Source: Oscillospiraceae bacterium
Lineage (GTDB): Bacteria; Bacillota; Clostridia; UBA1381; UBA9506
Length of the DNA stretch: 43,682 nt
NCBI GenBank assembly: GCA_015068855.1
Contig: SVJS01000008.1
Span: 1 to 43,682, forward strand
Direction: 5' to 3'
The notes below the pieces were generated by a model. The model was not told where the DNA came from, did no database searches, and was given only the letters and a program-made list of their open reading frames with translations. The position numbers and the translations under genes are program-made. How positions within the stretch are numbered: position 1 is the stretch's first letter; the number at the start of each line of letters is the position of its first letter. Shown piece by piece: positions 25,539-33,132 of this stretch.

Positions 25539-25567
25539 ATTATAGCGGATGGGGTATTAAAAAGCAA
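25539..25567 (-). promoter_or_regulatory. Promoter of the D-C unit
   Basis: Minus strand TTGCTT (25567-25562), 17-bp spacer, TATAAT (25544-25539); same hexamers and flanking GGCTTGCTTTTT as the B promoter. Confidence 0.7.
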
Positions 25568-25591
25568 GCCTTTTTTCAAATTAAAAAGACA

Positions 25592-26968
25592 TTATTTTTC
25601 CTGTTTTTCAGCCTCGCGCATGCCGTGGTTTTTTGTGATTTTCGCCACCGTTCCGCTCAGGCCCAAAAGCCCGATTAAATTGGGAATGGCCATCAGGCCG
25701 TTCATGGTTTCGGAGATGCCCCAGATCAAATCCAGACTCCCGACCGTCCCGATAAAAACAAAAATCACGTAAACACATCTGTACAAAAAGATTGCCCGTT
25801 TGGATTTTCTTGTCAGGTAGCCGATACAAACCTCCCCGTAGTAAGCCCACCCTAAAATGGTGGACAAGGCAAAGAACACGGTGGATAAGGTGACAATCAC
25901 ACCGCCAATGCCCGGCAAAATAGCATTAAAGGAGGCAATGCTAAGTGCTGAGCCATGATATTCTCCGCTTTCCCAGATGCCGGTTGTTAAAATAACGAGG
26001 CCGGAGAGGGTACAAATAATGATAGTTGTGAAAAAAACCTCGAACATCCCCCAAAGCCCCTGGCGAACAGGGTCACGGGTGCTTGACGCGGCGTGGGCAA
26101 TCGGCGCGCTGCCGAGGCCCGCTTCGTTTGAAAACACCCCGCGTGAAAAGCCGTAATGCATAGCAAGCATAATGCCATAGCCTGCCGTTCCACCCGCCGC
26201 GGCCTTGACATTAAATGCTTCCCTAAAAATTAAAGAAAAGGCTGCCGGTATTCTATCAAAGGTCAAAATTAGGGCAGAAAGCGCGCAAAGCACATAAAAA
26301 ATTGCCATAAACGGCACCAGTTTTTCGTTGACCGATGCAATGCGCCGCACGCCGCCTAAAATCACCACCGCACAAAGAACCGTGAGCACAATGCCGGTGA
26401 TATAGGGCCGTAGACCCAAGGTGCTTTCTAAGGCAATGGCAATGGAGTTGGACTGGGTTGCATTGCCCGTTCCCAGGCAGGCAATCATGGCAAAAGCAGC
26501 AAACGCCCCGGCCAGCCATTTGATTCCCAAGCCGTTTTTGATATAGTACATAGGGCCGCCCACCCATTCGCCTTTTTCGTTTTTTTCGCGGTACCGGATG
26601 GCCAGAACAATTTCGGCATATTTGGTAACCATGCCAAACAGGGCGCTGACCCACATCCAGAAGAGCGCCCCCGGGCCGCCGGACACAATGGCCGTGGCAA
26701 GACCTGCAATGCTGCCGGTTCCAATGGTGCCCGCCATGGCCGTTGCCACCGCCTGAAAGGCGCTCACACCCGCTTCATCTTTTCTATGCTGTTTTTTGGA
26801 GAAAACACCAAACAGCGTGTGCCGTAACATATAACCAAATTTCCCAAACTGAATGAAGCCGGTTTTTGCCGATAAAAAGAACCCTGTTCCAATTAAAAGC
26901 ACCAGCATAACCGGTCCCCAGACGATGTTGTTAATGGCTTCGTCAACGCGACTGATAATCTCTAACAA
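25592..26968 (-). CDS. Sodium:alanine/glycine-type amino acid symporter (AGCS family)
   Basis: 458 aa, about 11 hydrophobic helices. Family signatures are clear: GTIGTGSIAGLATAIVSGGPGALFWMWVSALFGM, here quoted in parts (GTGSIAGLATAI; GPGALFWMWVSA), FSNEAGLGSAPIAHAAS and GGPMYYIKNGLG. AGCS carriers import alanine, glycine or related small amino acids with Na+. Start is TTG 26968 with AAAGGA about 10 nt upstream; start choice is uncertain. Placed directly upstream of four DUF4838 genes, it may import their substrate or product, which would imply an amino-acid-bearing compound. Confidence 0.88.
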   Translation of the reverse strand: MLEIISRVDEAINNIVWGPVMLVLLIGTGFFLSAKTGFIQFGKFGYMLRHTLFGVFSKKQHRKDEAGVSAFQAVATAMAGTIGTGSIAGLATAIVSGGPGALFWMWVSALFGMVTKYAEIVLAIRYREKNEKGEWVGGPMYYIKNGLGIKWLAGAFAAFAMIACLGTGNATQSNSIAIALESTLGLRPYITGIVLTVLCAVVILGGVRRIASVNEKLVPFMAIFYVLCALSALILTFDRIPAAFSLIFREAFNVKAAAGGTAGYGIMLAMHYGFSRGVFSNEAGLGSAPIAHAASSTRDPVRQGLWGMFEVFFTTIIICTLSGLVILTTGIWESGEYHGSALSIASFNAILPGIGGVIVTLSTVFFALSTILGWAYYGEVCIGYLTRKSKRAIFLYRCVYVIFVFIGTVGSLDLIWGISETMNGLMAIPNLIGLLGLSGTVAKITKNHGMREAEKQEK

Positions 26969-27076
26969 AGCAACCGATTCCTTTCTGTGATGACAGTCAA
27001 TTCCGCCGTTTTCTTTACTGTTTGCAAAATGCTTTGATTTTATGATATAAAATTTTGTCAGCCCGTCGATTACAAC

Positions 27077-27107
27077 AAAAAAAGAGCCACCAATTCGGTG
27101 GCTCGTC
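27077..27107 (-). terminator. Terminator of kdgA-kdgK
   Basis: GAGCCACC aattc GGTGGCTC, 8-bp stem followed by seven T on the minus strand. It separates the KDG genes from agcS. The gap 26969-27076 shows no clear consensus promoter for agcS. Confidence 0.85.
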
Positions 27108-27116
27108 TATCCTTTT

Positions 27117-28124
27117 TTAGCGGGAAATTTCTAATCTCCCCTCATCCATGAGGTTATACACATCCTGCAACTCCACGTAGTTAACATCGTTTCTGACGGT
27201 ATGCTTAATGGCGCAGGCCGCCACGGCAAAATCAATGAGCTTGCGGGTATCAAAACCGTTACACAGCGCATACACAACGCCGGAGGTTAAGGCATCGCCG
27301 CTACCGATTCTGTCAACGGCGCAAAGGTTATAAACCCTACTCATGGCAAATTCATTCTGTCTGTAACAAGAGGCCCAGATTTTATAACGGTCAGCGGACA
27401 GTGTGCGTCTGACGGTGATGACAACATTTGGGATGTTATAGCGCTCTGCAATCTGTTTTGACTTATCTTCCAGACGCTTTTCATAGTCTTCCTCGCCTAT
27501 ATCGGACTGTATGCCCAAAAGAAGCTGGGCATGCTCTTCATTGGTCACAAGCACATCAACATAGGGCAGAAATTCCTCAATCGTGGCTTTGGCTGCTTCC
27601 ACAGTCCAGAGCTTGGAGCGATAATTGACGTCAAGGTATACTGTCACGCCTTTTTTCTTGGCAACCTTGGCAGCTGCAAAGCAGATATCCCGCAGATTAC
27701 CGGACAGCGCCATGGTAATGCTGGATAAAACCAGCGCCCCGGCATTCTCCAGGATTGTCTCCCAGTCAAAATCCGAACAGGTAGCTTCGGTAAAGCCGCT
27801 GCCCAGACGGTCATAAACAACCTTGCTTTGACGGATATCGGCACCGGGTTCAACATAAAAGAGGCCCATTCTGGCCCCGCCTCTTGCAATAAATTCCGTG
27901 CTGACGCCATTCTTTTTAAGCGTTGCAACAGCTGCATCTGCAATCATGTTCTGAGGCAATCTCGTCACAAATTCCGTTTTCATGCCGAACTGCGACAAAT
28001 TACAGCAAACATTGGCTTCTGCCCCTGTGTAATTGATTTCGCATTGATTGGTTTGCATAAATTTATACTGGTCACAGGTGTTGATTCTAACAATAAAATC
28101 GCCGAAACAAACAACCTTTTTCAT
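27117..28124 (-). CDS. kdgK: 2-keto-3-deoxygluconate kinase (PfkB family)
   Basis: 335 aa ribokinase/PfkB sugar kinase that phosphorylates KDG to KDPG. Seen: N-terminal VVCFGDFIVRINT, substrate site GAEANVCCNLSQFGMKTEFVTRLP, KDG-kinase-like YDRLGSGF, DVNYRSKLW and the catalytic/ATP motif DRIGSGDALTSGVVYAL (Asp base). ATG 28124 has AGGGAGGT that overlaps the kdgA stop, giving tight coupling. With KDPG aldolase this is the lower half of hexuronate catabolism. Confidence 0.9.
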   Translation of the reverse strand: MKKVVCFGDFIVRINTCDQYKFMQTNQCEINYTGAEANVCCNLSQFGMKTEFVTRLPQNMIADAAVATLKKNGVSTEFIARGGARMGLFYVEPGADIRQSKVVYDRLGSGFTEATCSDFDWETILENAGALVLSSITMALSGNLRDICFAAAKVAKKKGVTVYLDVNYRSKLWTVEAAKATIEEFLPYVDVLVTNEEHAQLLLGIQSDIGEEDYEKRLEDKSKQIAERYNIPNVVITVRRTLSADRYKIWASCYRQNEFAMSRVYNLCAVDRIGSGDALTSGVVYALCNGFDTRKLIDFAVAACAIKHTVRNDVNYVELQDVYNLMDEGRLEISR

Positions 28125-28130
28125 GTTCCA

Positions 28131-28760
28131 TTACCTCCCTGAGATAGCTTTTAAGGACTGTAAATTAGTAATCAGAGCAGCCTTGTCCAAGGTTTTCATA
28201 AAGTCTTTGGGCATCATGTAGCTGCCACCACAGGCAACCACGTTATTGCAGGCTAAGTAGCTCGCTAAATTATCCTTGTTGATGCCGCCTGTCGGCACGA
28301 AGAAAATGTCTGCAAAAGCGCAGGCATATAAGGAAAGCGCCTTAGGGCCGCCGGAGAGTTCTGCCGGAAAGAATTTAACGGTCCGGCATCCCAGCTTGCG
28401 TGCCTTTTGAATTTCTGTGGGGGTCGAGCAACCGGGAACAATGGGAACGCCCTTAGCCATACAATAGCTCACAAGCTCTTCATCCAGACCCGGCGTAACA
28501 ATAAAATCAGCGCCGCAGGCCAGCGCCTTTTCCAGCTGTTCCACGCTGAAAATGGTGCCCGCGCCCACCGTAAGAGCCGGAAACTCTTTTTTTATCGTTT
28601 CAATGGCGGCCAGAGAACTGTCACTTCGCAAAGTAACCTCCAGCACATGAATATCTTCTTCCGTGATGGCCTCAACCAGCGGCACGCATGCCTCCACATT
28701 GGTGATGTTAATCACCGGCAAAATGCCTGTTTTTTTCATTTCTTCCTGCATTGTATGCAT
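28131..28760 (-). CDS. kdgA: KDPG/KHG aldolase
   Basis: 209 aa class I aldolase splitting KDPG into pyruvate and glyceraldehyde 3-phosphate. Signatures: GILPVINITNVEACVPL, LEVTLRSDSSL (catalytic Glu region), VGAGTIFSVEQLEKALACGA, FIVTPGLDEELV, and the Schiff-base lysine in CRTVKFFPAELSGGPK. ATG 28760 is chosen among clustered starts (GTG 28769, ATG 28751). First gene of the leftward KDG operon, divergent from the AraC regulator. Confidence 0.93.
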   Translation of the reverse strand: MHTMQEEMKKTGILPVINITNVEACVPLVEAITEEDIHVLEVTLRSDSSLAAIETIKKEFPALTVGAGTIFSVEQLEKALACGADFIVTPGLDEELVSYCMAKGVPIVPGCSTPTEIQKARKLGCRTVKFFPAELSGGPKALSLYACAFADIFFVPTGGINKDNLASYLACNNVVACGGSYMMPKDFMKTLDKAALITNLQSLKAISGR

Positions 28761-28795
28761 CGTAATCACATCCCGCTTTTCATTTCTTTTGTCTT

Positions 28796-28824
28796 AGTAT
28801 ATCATTTAATATTTATCAATTCAA
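28796..28824 (-). promoter_or_regulatory. Promoter of kdgA-kdgK
   Basis: Minus strand TTGAAT (28824-28819), 17-bp spacer, TATACT (28801-28796), in the gap shared with the AraC gene. Confidence 0.7.
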
Positions 28825-28868
28825 GGTTTATTTTTGCTTAAAAATATACAAAAATTGCTGACTTTTCC

Positions 28869-28897
28869 TTGACAGACAAAAACTCATCTTCTATAAT
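28869..28897 (+). promoter_or_regulatory. Promoter of the AraC-family regulator
   Basis: TTGACA 28869-28874, 17-bp spacer, TATAAT 28892-28897; consensus sigma-A promoter divergent from kdgA. Confidence 0.85.
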
Positions 28898-28921
28898 AGA
28901 GATAAAAAGGGGGCTCGTTTG

Positions 28922-29710
28922 ATGCACGGTATTAATGAATTTGCTTATCACTTTCGCGGGCAGGATAATTTTGTGCAAAAAAATCATGCCCATAATGAAA
29001 TTGAGATTATCCATGTTGTCAAAGGAACGGGACACATGCTGAAAAACGGTGTTCTGTATGAAATGCGCGACAACATGCTGTTTTTCATTGACGCCCGCAT
29101 TCCCCACAGCGTTAACCCTAAGGAAACAGAGCACTATGTCCGGAACAAAATTGTCATTGCCGCTGATGCTTTTTTTAGCATTTGCGACACGCTGGGTGTG
29201 AGAAAAGAGGCTGAAGCTTGTCTTCTGGCGCCGCCCGTTTACCTCATGCATCCTGACAGCACCGAACAATGTGATGCCATTTTTGCACGCTGTCTTGATT
29301 GTTTCCAAACCAACGAAAGAAAAGGATTAATTTGGGGCTCTATTTTAGAAATGCTGACGATGTATGACGACTACCCGAAGAAAAAATCCACCCATAACGG
29401 CATTGTTGAAACAATCATCGAATGCGTCAACGAGCTGGCGTTTGATAATTTCTCCTTAGAGCGCTTGTGCCGCAAAATTAATGTCAGCAAATATTATGCT
29501 TGCCATATTTTCAAGAAGTATGTAGGCATGACAATTTATGAATATGTGCTGAGCAAAAAAATTGCTGAATCCAAATTGCTTTTGACAGAAACCGATGAAC
29601 CCATTTATGCCATTGCCGACAAAATGGGTTTTAACACATCCTCTGCCTATGTTCGTTTTTTCAAAAAAGAGGTGGGTATAACGCCCCTGCAATTCCGGAA
29701 CAACCATTAA
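28922..29710 (+). CDS. AraC-family transcriptional regulator
   Basis: 262 aa from ATG 28922 (AGGGGG 8 nt upstream). The N-terminal cupin sensor shows HAHNEIEIIHVVKGTGHM and IDARIPHSVNP, which bind sugars in this family. The C-terminal double HTH is complete: VNELAFDNFSLERLCRKINV, YEYVLSKKIAESKLLL and IADKMGFNTSSAYVRFFKKEVGITPLQFR. Divergence from kdgA-kdgK makes it the likely activator of that operon, possibly also of the agcS/DUF4838 units. Confidence 0.9.
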   Translation: MHGINEFAYHFRGQDNFVQKNHAHNEIEIIHVVKGTGHMLKNGVLYEMRDNMLFFIDARIPHSVNPKETEHYVRNKIVIAADAFFSICDTLGVRKEAEACLLAPPVYLMHPDSTEQCDAIFARCLDCFQTNERKGLIWGSILEMLTMYDDYPKKKSTHNGIVETIIECVNELAFDNFSLERLCRKINVSKYYACHIFKKYVGMTIYEYVLSKKIAESKLLLTETDEPIYAIADKMGFNTSSAYVRFFKKEVGITPLQFRNNH

Positions 29711-29758
29711 AAAACCACCCATGCAGTGTTTTCTCTGCCATGGGTGGTTCTTTTTTTA
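29711..29758. terminator. Bidirectional terminator between araC-type gene and aspA
   Basis: ACCACCCATGCAG pairs with CTGCCATGGGTGGT (one bulged G), flanked by A-run and T-run. Ends both converging genes. Confidence 0.85.
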
Positions 29759-29766
29759 TTGATTTT

Positions 29767-31152
29767 TTACTGGGCGTCTGCAATAACCTGCTCTAACAGT
29801 TCATCCAGCTTTTCCTGTGTCATGATGCCCTGCTCAATGATAACATCATAGACTCTCTTGTTTTCCTTGGCTGCAATCTTGGCAATCTTGGAGCTTTCTG
29901 TGTAACCGATATAGGGGCACAGCGCCGTCACAATACCAATGCTGTTATAAACGCTTTGCTTGCAATGCTCCTCGTTCGCCGTGATGCCGGAGACGCAGTA
30001 ATCAATGAAGCAGCTGACGCCGTTTCTTAAAATATCCAAAGATTCAAAAATGGAATGGAACATAACCGGTTCAAAGGCGTTAAGTTCCAGCTGACCGCCC
30101 TCAGCAGAGGCTGTAACGGTTAAATCATTACCAATCACTCTGTAAGCAACCTGGCTGAGCATTTCCGGCATAACGGGGTTAACCTTGCCGGGCATGATGG
30201 AAGAACCATTCTGTCTCGGGGGCAGATTGATTTCGCCAAAACCGCATCTGGGGCCGGAAGACATCAGGCGCAGGTCATTGGAAATTTTGGACAGGCTGAC
30301 GGCACAGCTTTTGATGATGCCGGAAACATAAACCAGTTCATCAGCGTTCTGTGTTGCGTCAACCAGGTCACCTGCCTGCTTCATGTCAAGGCCGGTTACC
30401 TTAGATACATAATCGGCAATTTTCTTAATATACTGTTTATCTGCATTGATACCGGTACCGATAGCCGTACCACCCATGTTAATGGTGGATAAGGTTTCGG
30501 CAGCGGTTGCAAAACGTTTGATATCACGGCGAACTGCGCTGGCAAACGCGCCAAAGCTTCTGCCTAAGCTGATGGGAACAGCGTCCTGCATTTCAGTTCT
30601 GCCCATGGTGATAACGGTTTTGAATCTGTCTGCACAATCGTCAAAAGCAGCTGCTAAACGCTCTAACTCTGTAACTGCCTTTGCCAGCAAGCGGATGATG
30701 GCAATACGGCCTGCGCTGGGGTACACATCGTTGGTAGACTGGCCGCAGTTTACATGATCGTTGGGGTGTACGATGGAATAATCGCCCTTAGCACCACCTA
30801 AAATTTCAATGGCTCTGTTGGCTAACACTTCGTTGGCATTCATGTTGGCAGAGGTTCCTGCGCCACCCTGAATGGCATCAACAATAAAGTTATCCCAAAA
30901 CTTACCGTCTAAAACTTCATAGCCTGCCTGCACAATGGCATCCTTAATATCTTCACCAAAAACGCCGGCATCTGCATTGGCCTGAGCCGATGCAATTTTC
31001 AACTCCATTAAAGCCTTAATGAGTTCAGCATGCATCATCTGACCGGTGATTTTGAAATTTTCTTTTGCTCTGAGCGATTGCACGCCATAGTAAGCGTCAA
31101 CCGGGACATTCATAGCGCCGATGGAATCTCTTTCTTCTCTGAACATTGTCAT
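29767..31152 (-). CDS. aspA: Aspartate ammonia-lyase
   Basis: 461 aa from ATG 31152 (GGGGGT upstream). Converts L-aspartate to fumarate and ammonia. Family residues: YYGVQSLRAKENF, HPNDHVNCGQSTNDVYPSA, GRTEMQDAVPISLG, the catalytic loop GSSIMPGKVNPVMPE, and the fold-conserved GTGINADKQY and TQNADELVYVSG. Length fits AspA rather than the fumarase or argininosuccinate lyase. Divergent from a LysR regulator through a palindromic promoter region. Confidence 0.93.
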   Translation of the reverse strand: MTMFREERDSIGAMNVPVDAYYGVQSLRAKENFKITGQMMHAELIKALMELKIASAQANADAGVFGEDIKDAIVQAGYEVLDGKFWDNFIVDAIQGGAGTSANMNANEVLANRAIEILGGAKGDYSIVHPNDHVNCGQSTNDVYPSAGRIAIIRLLAKAVTELERLAAAFDDCADRFKTVITMGRTEMQDAVPISLGRSFGAFASAVRRDIKRFATAAETLSTINMGGTAIGTGINADKQYIKKIADYVSKVTGLDMKQAGDLVDATQNADELVYVSGIIKSCAVSLSKISNDLRLMSSGPRCGFGEINLPPRQNGSSIMPGKVNPVMPEMLSQVAYRVIGNDLTVTASAEGGQLELNAFEPVMFHSIFESLDILRNGVSCFIDYCVSGITANEEHCKQSVYNSIGIVTALCPYIGYTESSKIAKIAAKENKRVYDVIIEQGIMTQEKLDELLEQVIADAQ

Positions 31153-31198
31153 CGTATGTACCCCCGCAAAAATCATTTGTTATTTTTTTCACAACATC

Positions 31199-31230
31199 TT
31201 GATTATACCACCGCTTTATGTTATAATCAA
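31199..31230. promoter_or_regulatory. Palindromic, fully overlapping divergent promoters (aspA / lysR)
   Basis: TTGATTATA at 31199-31207 is complementary to TATAATCAA at 31222-31230. Read rightward: -35 TTGATT 31199-31204, 17 bp, -10 TATAAT 31222-31227 for lysR. Read leftward: TTGATT 31230-31225, 17 bp, TATAAT 31207-31202 for aspA. The two promoters occupy the same 32 bp. Confidence 0.75.
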
Positions 31231-31280
31231 ATATATATTAGATAATATTTATTATAACTCGAAAGTTATGGGGTGTTTCC

Positions 31281-32231
31281 ATGTTCACCAACAAAAGTTA
31301 CGTGCTTGAAGTGCTGAAAGAAAAAAGCTTTTCCAAAGCCGCCAAAAACCTGTATATTTCCCAGCCGTCGCTGAGCGCCAGTATCAAACGAATTGAAGCC
31401 AAAATCGGCGCGCCGATTTTTGACCGAAGCACAACCCCCGTATCGCTGACCGAGATTGGTCAGAAATATATCGACAAGGCGCTGGACATTCAAAAAATTG
31501 AAGATGAATTTACAAGCTACTTAAACGACGAGCTCAGCATCATCAAAGGCGACGTTAAAATTGGCGGCAGTAACCTGTTTTCCTCGTATATTCTGCCCCC
31601 CATGATAGCCGAATTCAATAAGCACTATCCCGCTACCAACTTCATTATGTATGAGGACAAAACACAGGCCTTGGTATCAAGACTTGCAGATGGCGAGATT
31701 GACCTTTTTATTGATAACGTTGTGGAAACAACGGAGAACCTGACGGCGCATTTTTACATGACAGAAACCATTCTCCTGGCAGTCCCCAAAAGCTTCCGAA
31801 TTAACGAGAGGCTGACAGATTTTGCGCTGAGCTATGAGGATATTAAACAAAACCTGCATGCTGCACCGGATTTTCCCTCGGTTTCTCCGGCACTGTTCAA
31901 AAAAGAACCCTTTATTTTCTTAAAGAGTGCCAATGATACAGGAAAAAAAGCGCGCCTGCTCTGCAAAAAATACGGAATTACCCCGCGTGTTATTTTTGAA
32001 ACAGACCAGCAAGTAACGGCGTATAACATTACCTCTTCCGGCATGGGCATCTGCTTTGTCAGTGACACCCTGATAAAAAAGACAAGAGAACGCATCGATG
32101 TTGTTTACTATAAGCTGGGCGACCCGGAGGCACACCGAAACATCTGCTTCTATACAAAAAGCAACCGCTATCTATCAAACGCCTGCCGTAAGTTCATTGA
32201 GATGAATACAGTCGGGAAAGACATAAACTAA
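31281..32231 (+). CDS. LysR-family transcriptional regulator
   Basis: 316 aa. N-terminal winged HTH (YVLEVLKEKSFSKAAKNLYI, then SQPSLSASIKRIEAKIGAPIF) is canonical LysR, followed by a periplasmic-binding-type sensor (GDVKIGGSNLFSSYILPPMI; DGEIDLFIDN; TSSGMGICFVSD). GGGGTG lies upstream of ATG 31281. It faces away from aspA and probably controls it in response to an aspartate- or fumarate-related effector; that ligand is inferred from context only. Confidence 0.9.
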   Translation: MFTNKSYVLEVLKEKSFSKAAKNLYISQPSLSASIKRIEAKIGAPIFDRSTTPVSLTEIGQKYIDKALDIQKIEDEFTSYLNDELSIIKGDVKIGGSNLFSSYILPPMIAEFNKHYPATNFIMYEDKTQALVSRLADGEIDLFIDNVVETTENLTAHFYMTETILLAVPKSFRINERLTDFALSYEDIKQNLHAAPDFPSVSPALFKKEPFIFLKSANDTGKKARLLCKKYGITPRVIFETDQQVTAYNITSSGMGICFVSDTLIKKTRERIDVVYYKLGDPEAHRNICFYTKSNRYLSNACRKFIEMNTVGKDIN

Positions 32232-32256
32232 AAAAAGAACCACCCTATAAGGTGTT
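32232..32256 (+). terminator. Apparently truncated lysR terminator
   Basis: AAAAAAGAACCACCCTATAA followed by GGTG and then unrelated sequence. Intact versions of this hairpin elsewhere in the window (for example 41588-41619) continue GGTGGTTCTTTT. The right arm is cut after GGTG, possibly by insertion of the transposase patch. Confidence 0.45.
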
Positions 32257-32271
32257 CCCATAAACACAGTA

Positions 32272-32302
32272 AACGCCGATGTGAAATTCACATCGGCGTT
32301 TC
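32272..32302. repeat. Perfect palindrome overlapping the transposase stop codon
   Basis: AAACGCCGATGTG aaatt CACATCGGCGTTT, 13-bp stem. The stop codon of the transposase lies in it. It may be a terminator without a strong T-tract, or a hairpin recognised by the transposase. Confidence 0.6.
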
Positions 32303-32776
32303 ATTGTTATAAAAACAATCTAACTCCCATTGTAAAGGGTTTGTGTCTATGTATTCCCAGATTTTCTGATAATCTTTTTCGCCACGGATTATGTGGTCAT
32401 AGAATGAGCGTTGCCAAAGGATTTGGCCGAATTTCCTTGTTGTGTATGATTTTAATTGACCAATGATATTTTGTAGGGGAGGGCTTCCACGCCCTCCCGA
32501 ATCATCTAATACAACAATCAGGTGTATGTGGTTTGGCATTATCACATATTTATCAATTACAATACCACTATCATTATCATTGATATATTGTATTGATTTC
32601 TCAATTTCTTTTCCTGTTGGTGTTAAATTATTTTGCGGGAGGGCACAGAGACCCTCCCCTACAATATCTGACAATATGCATTTGCGGTTCTGTGTGCATA
32701 TAGTAACAAAATATGCTCCTGGTGTTGAATAATCATAATCTTTTAACCTTGTTGATTTTCGTTTTGGCAATTGCAT
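32288..32776 (-). CDS. REP-associated tyrosine transposase (Y1/IS200-like)
   Basis: 162 aa HUH single-strand transposase-like protein. Family features: start RLKDYDYSTPGAYFVTICTQNR, the HUH motif in MPNHIHLIVV and the helix with the catalytic Tyr at QRSFYDHIIRGEKDYQKIWEYI. Such proteins (RAYT/TnpA-REP) act on REP hairpins rather than on their own IS ends. Two REP-like palindromes lie in frame inside the gene (32471-32499 and 32635-32663). It starts 3 bp after a small XRE gene, with its ribosome site in that gene's last codons. Confidence 0.9.
   Translation of the reverse strand: MQLPKRKSTRLKDYDYSTPGAYFVTICTQNRKCILSDIVGEGLCALPQNNLTPTGKEIEKSIQYINDNDSGIVIDKYVIMPNHIHLIVVLDDSGGRGSPPLQNIIGQLKSYTTRKFGQILWQRSFYDHIIRGEKDYQKIWEYIDTNPLQWELDCFYNNETPM
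32471..32499. repeat. REP-like palindrome 1 inside the transposase gene
   Basis: TTGTAGGGGAGGGC, six-base loop, GCCCTCCCG: stem GGGAGGGC/GCCCTCCC (8 bp). Encodes the DDSGGRGSPPL segment of the protein on the other strand. Confidence 0.75.
32635..32663. repeat. REP-like palindrome 2, inverted relative to copy 1
   Basis: GCGGGAGGGC, loop, CCCTCCCCTACA: stem GGGAGGG/CCCTCCC (7 bp). Its reverse complement shares TTGTAGGGGAGGG and GCCCTCCCG with copy 1. Encodes VGEGLCALP. Confidence 0.75.
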
Positions 32777-32779
32777 TTT

Positions 32780-33013
32780 TTAATCCTCAAAATACAGCAA
32801 TTTATATGGAGGAATTTCAAGTGCTTTTGCGATTTTAAACAATGTATCCAAAGATATCGCCTTATAAATATTGGGAGCCTCTATTTGTCCAATAAAGGAG
32901 ACCCCGCAATCTAAAATTCCTGCTAACTGTTCTTGCGTTAATGATTTTAACTTTCTATAATAGGAAATTTTAAGCCCTATTTTAATATAGTTATCTTTAA
33001 ATTCAATCTGCAT
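32780..33013 (-). CDS. Small XRE-family regulator upstream of the transposase
   Basis: 77 aa from ATG 33013 (GGGTGAT upstream). HTH: IGLKISYYRKLKSLTQEQLAG then VSFIGQIEAPNIYKAISLDTLFKIAKAL. Such single-domain regulators usually autoregulate. It is followed after 3 bp by the transposase gene, so the two form an operon. A candidate operator GTTAC/GTAAC palindrome is at 33081-33097. Confidence 0.82.
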   Translation of the reverse strand: MQIEFKDNYIKIGLKISYYRKLKSLTQEQLAGILDCGVSFIGQIEAPNIYKAISLDTLFKIAKALEIPPYKLLYFED

Positions 33014-33041
33014 ATTCATCACCCGTATTTATATTATACTA

Positions 33042-33070
33042 TTGACAAGCAAATATAAATATGATATACT
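33042..33070 (+). promoter_or_regulatory. Promoter of the zinc-ribbon membrane protein gene
   Basis: TTGACA 33042-33047, 17-bp spacer, TATACT 33065-33070. A TATAAT for the divergent XRE gene lies at about 33039-33034 on the other strand. Confidence 0.75.
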
Positions 33071-33132
33071 TGATATAATTGTTACCATATAAGTAACATT
33101 TATGTCAAGTTGAAAAAAAAGGGGGGTATAAA

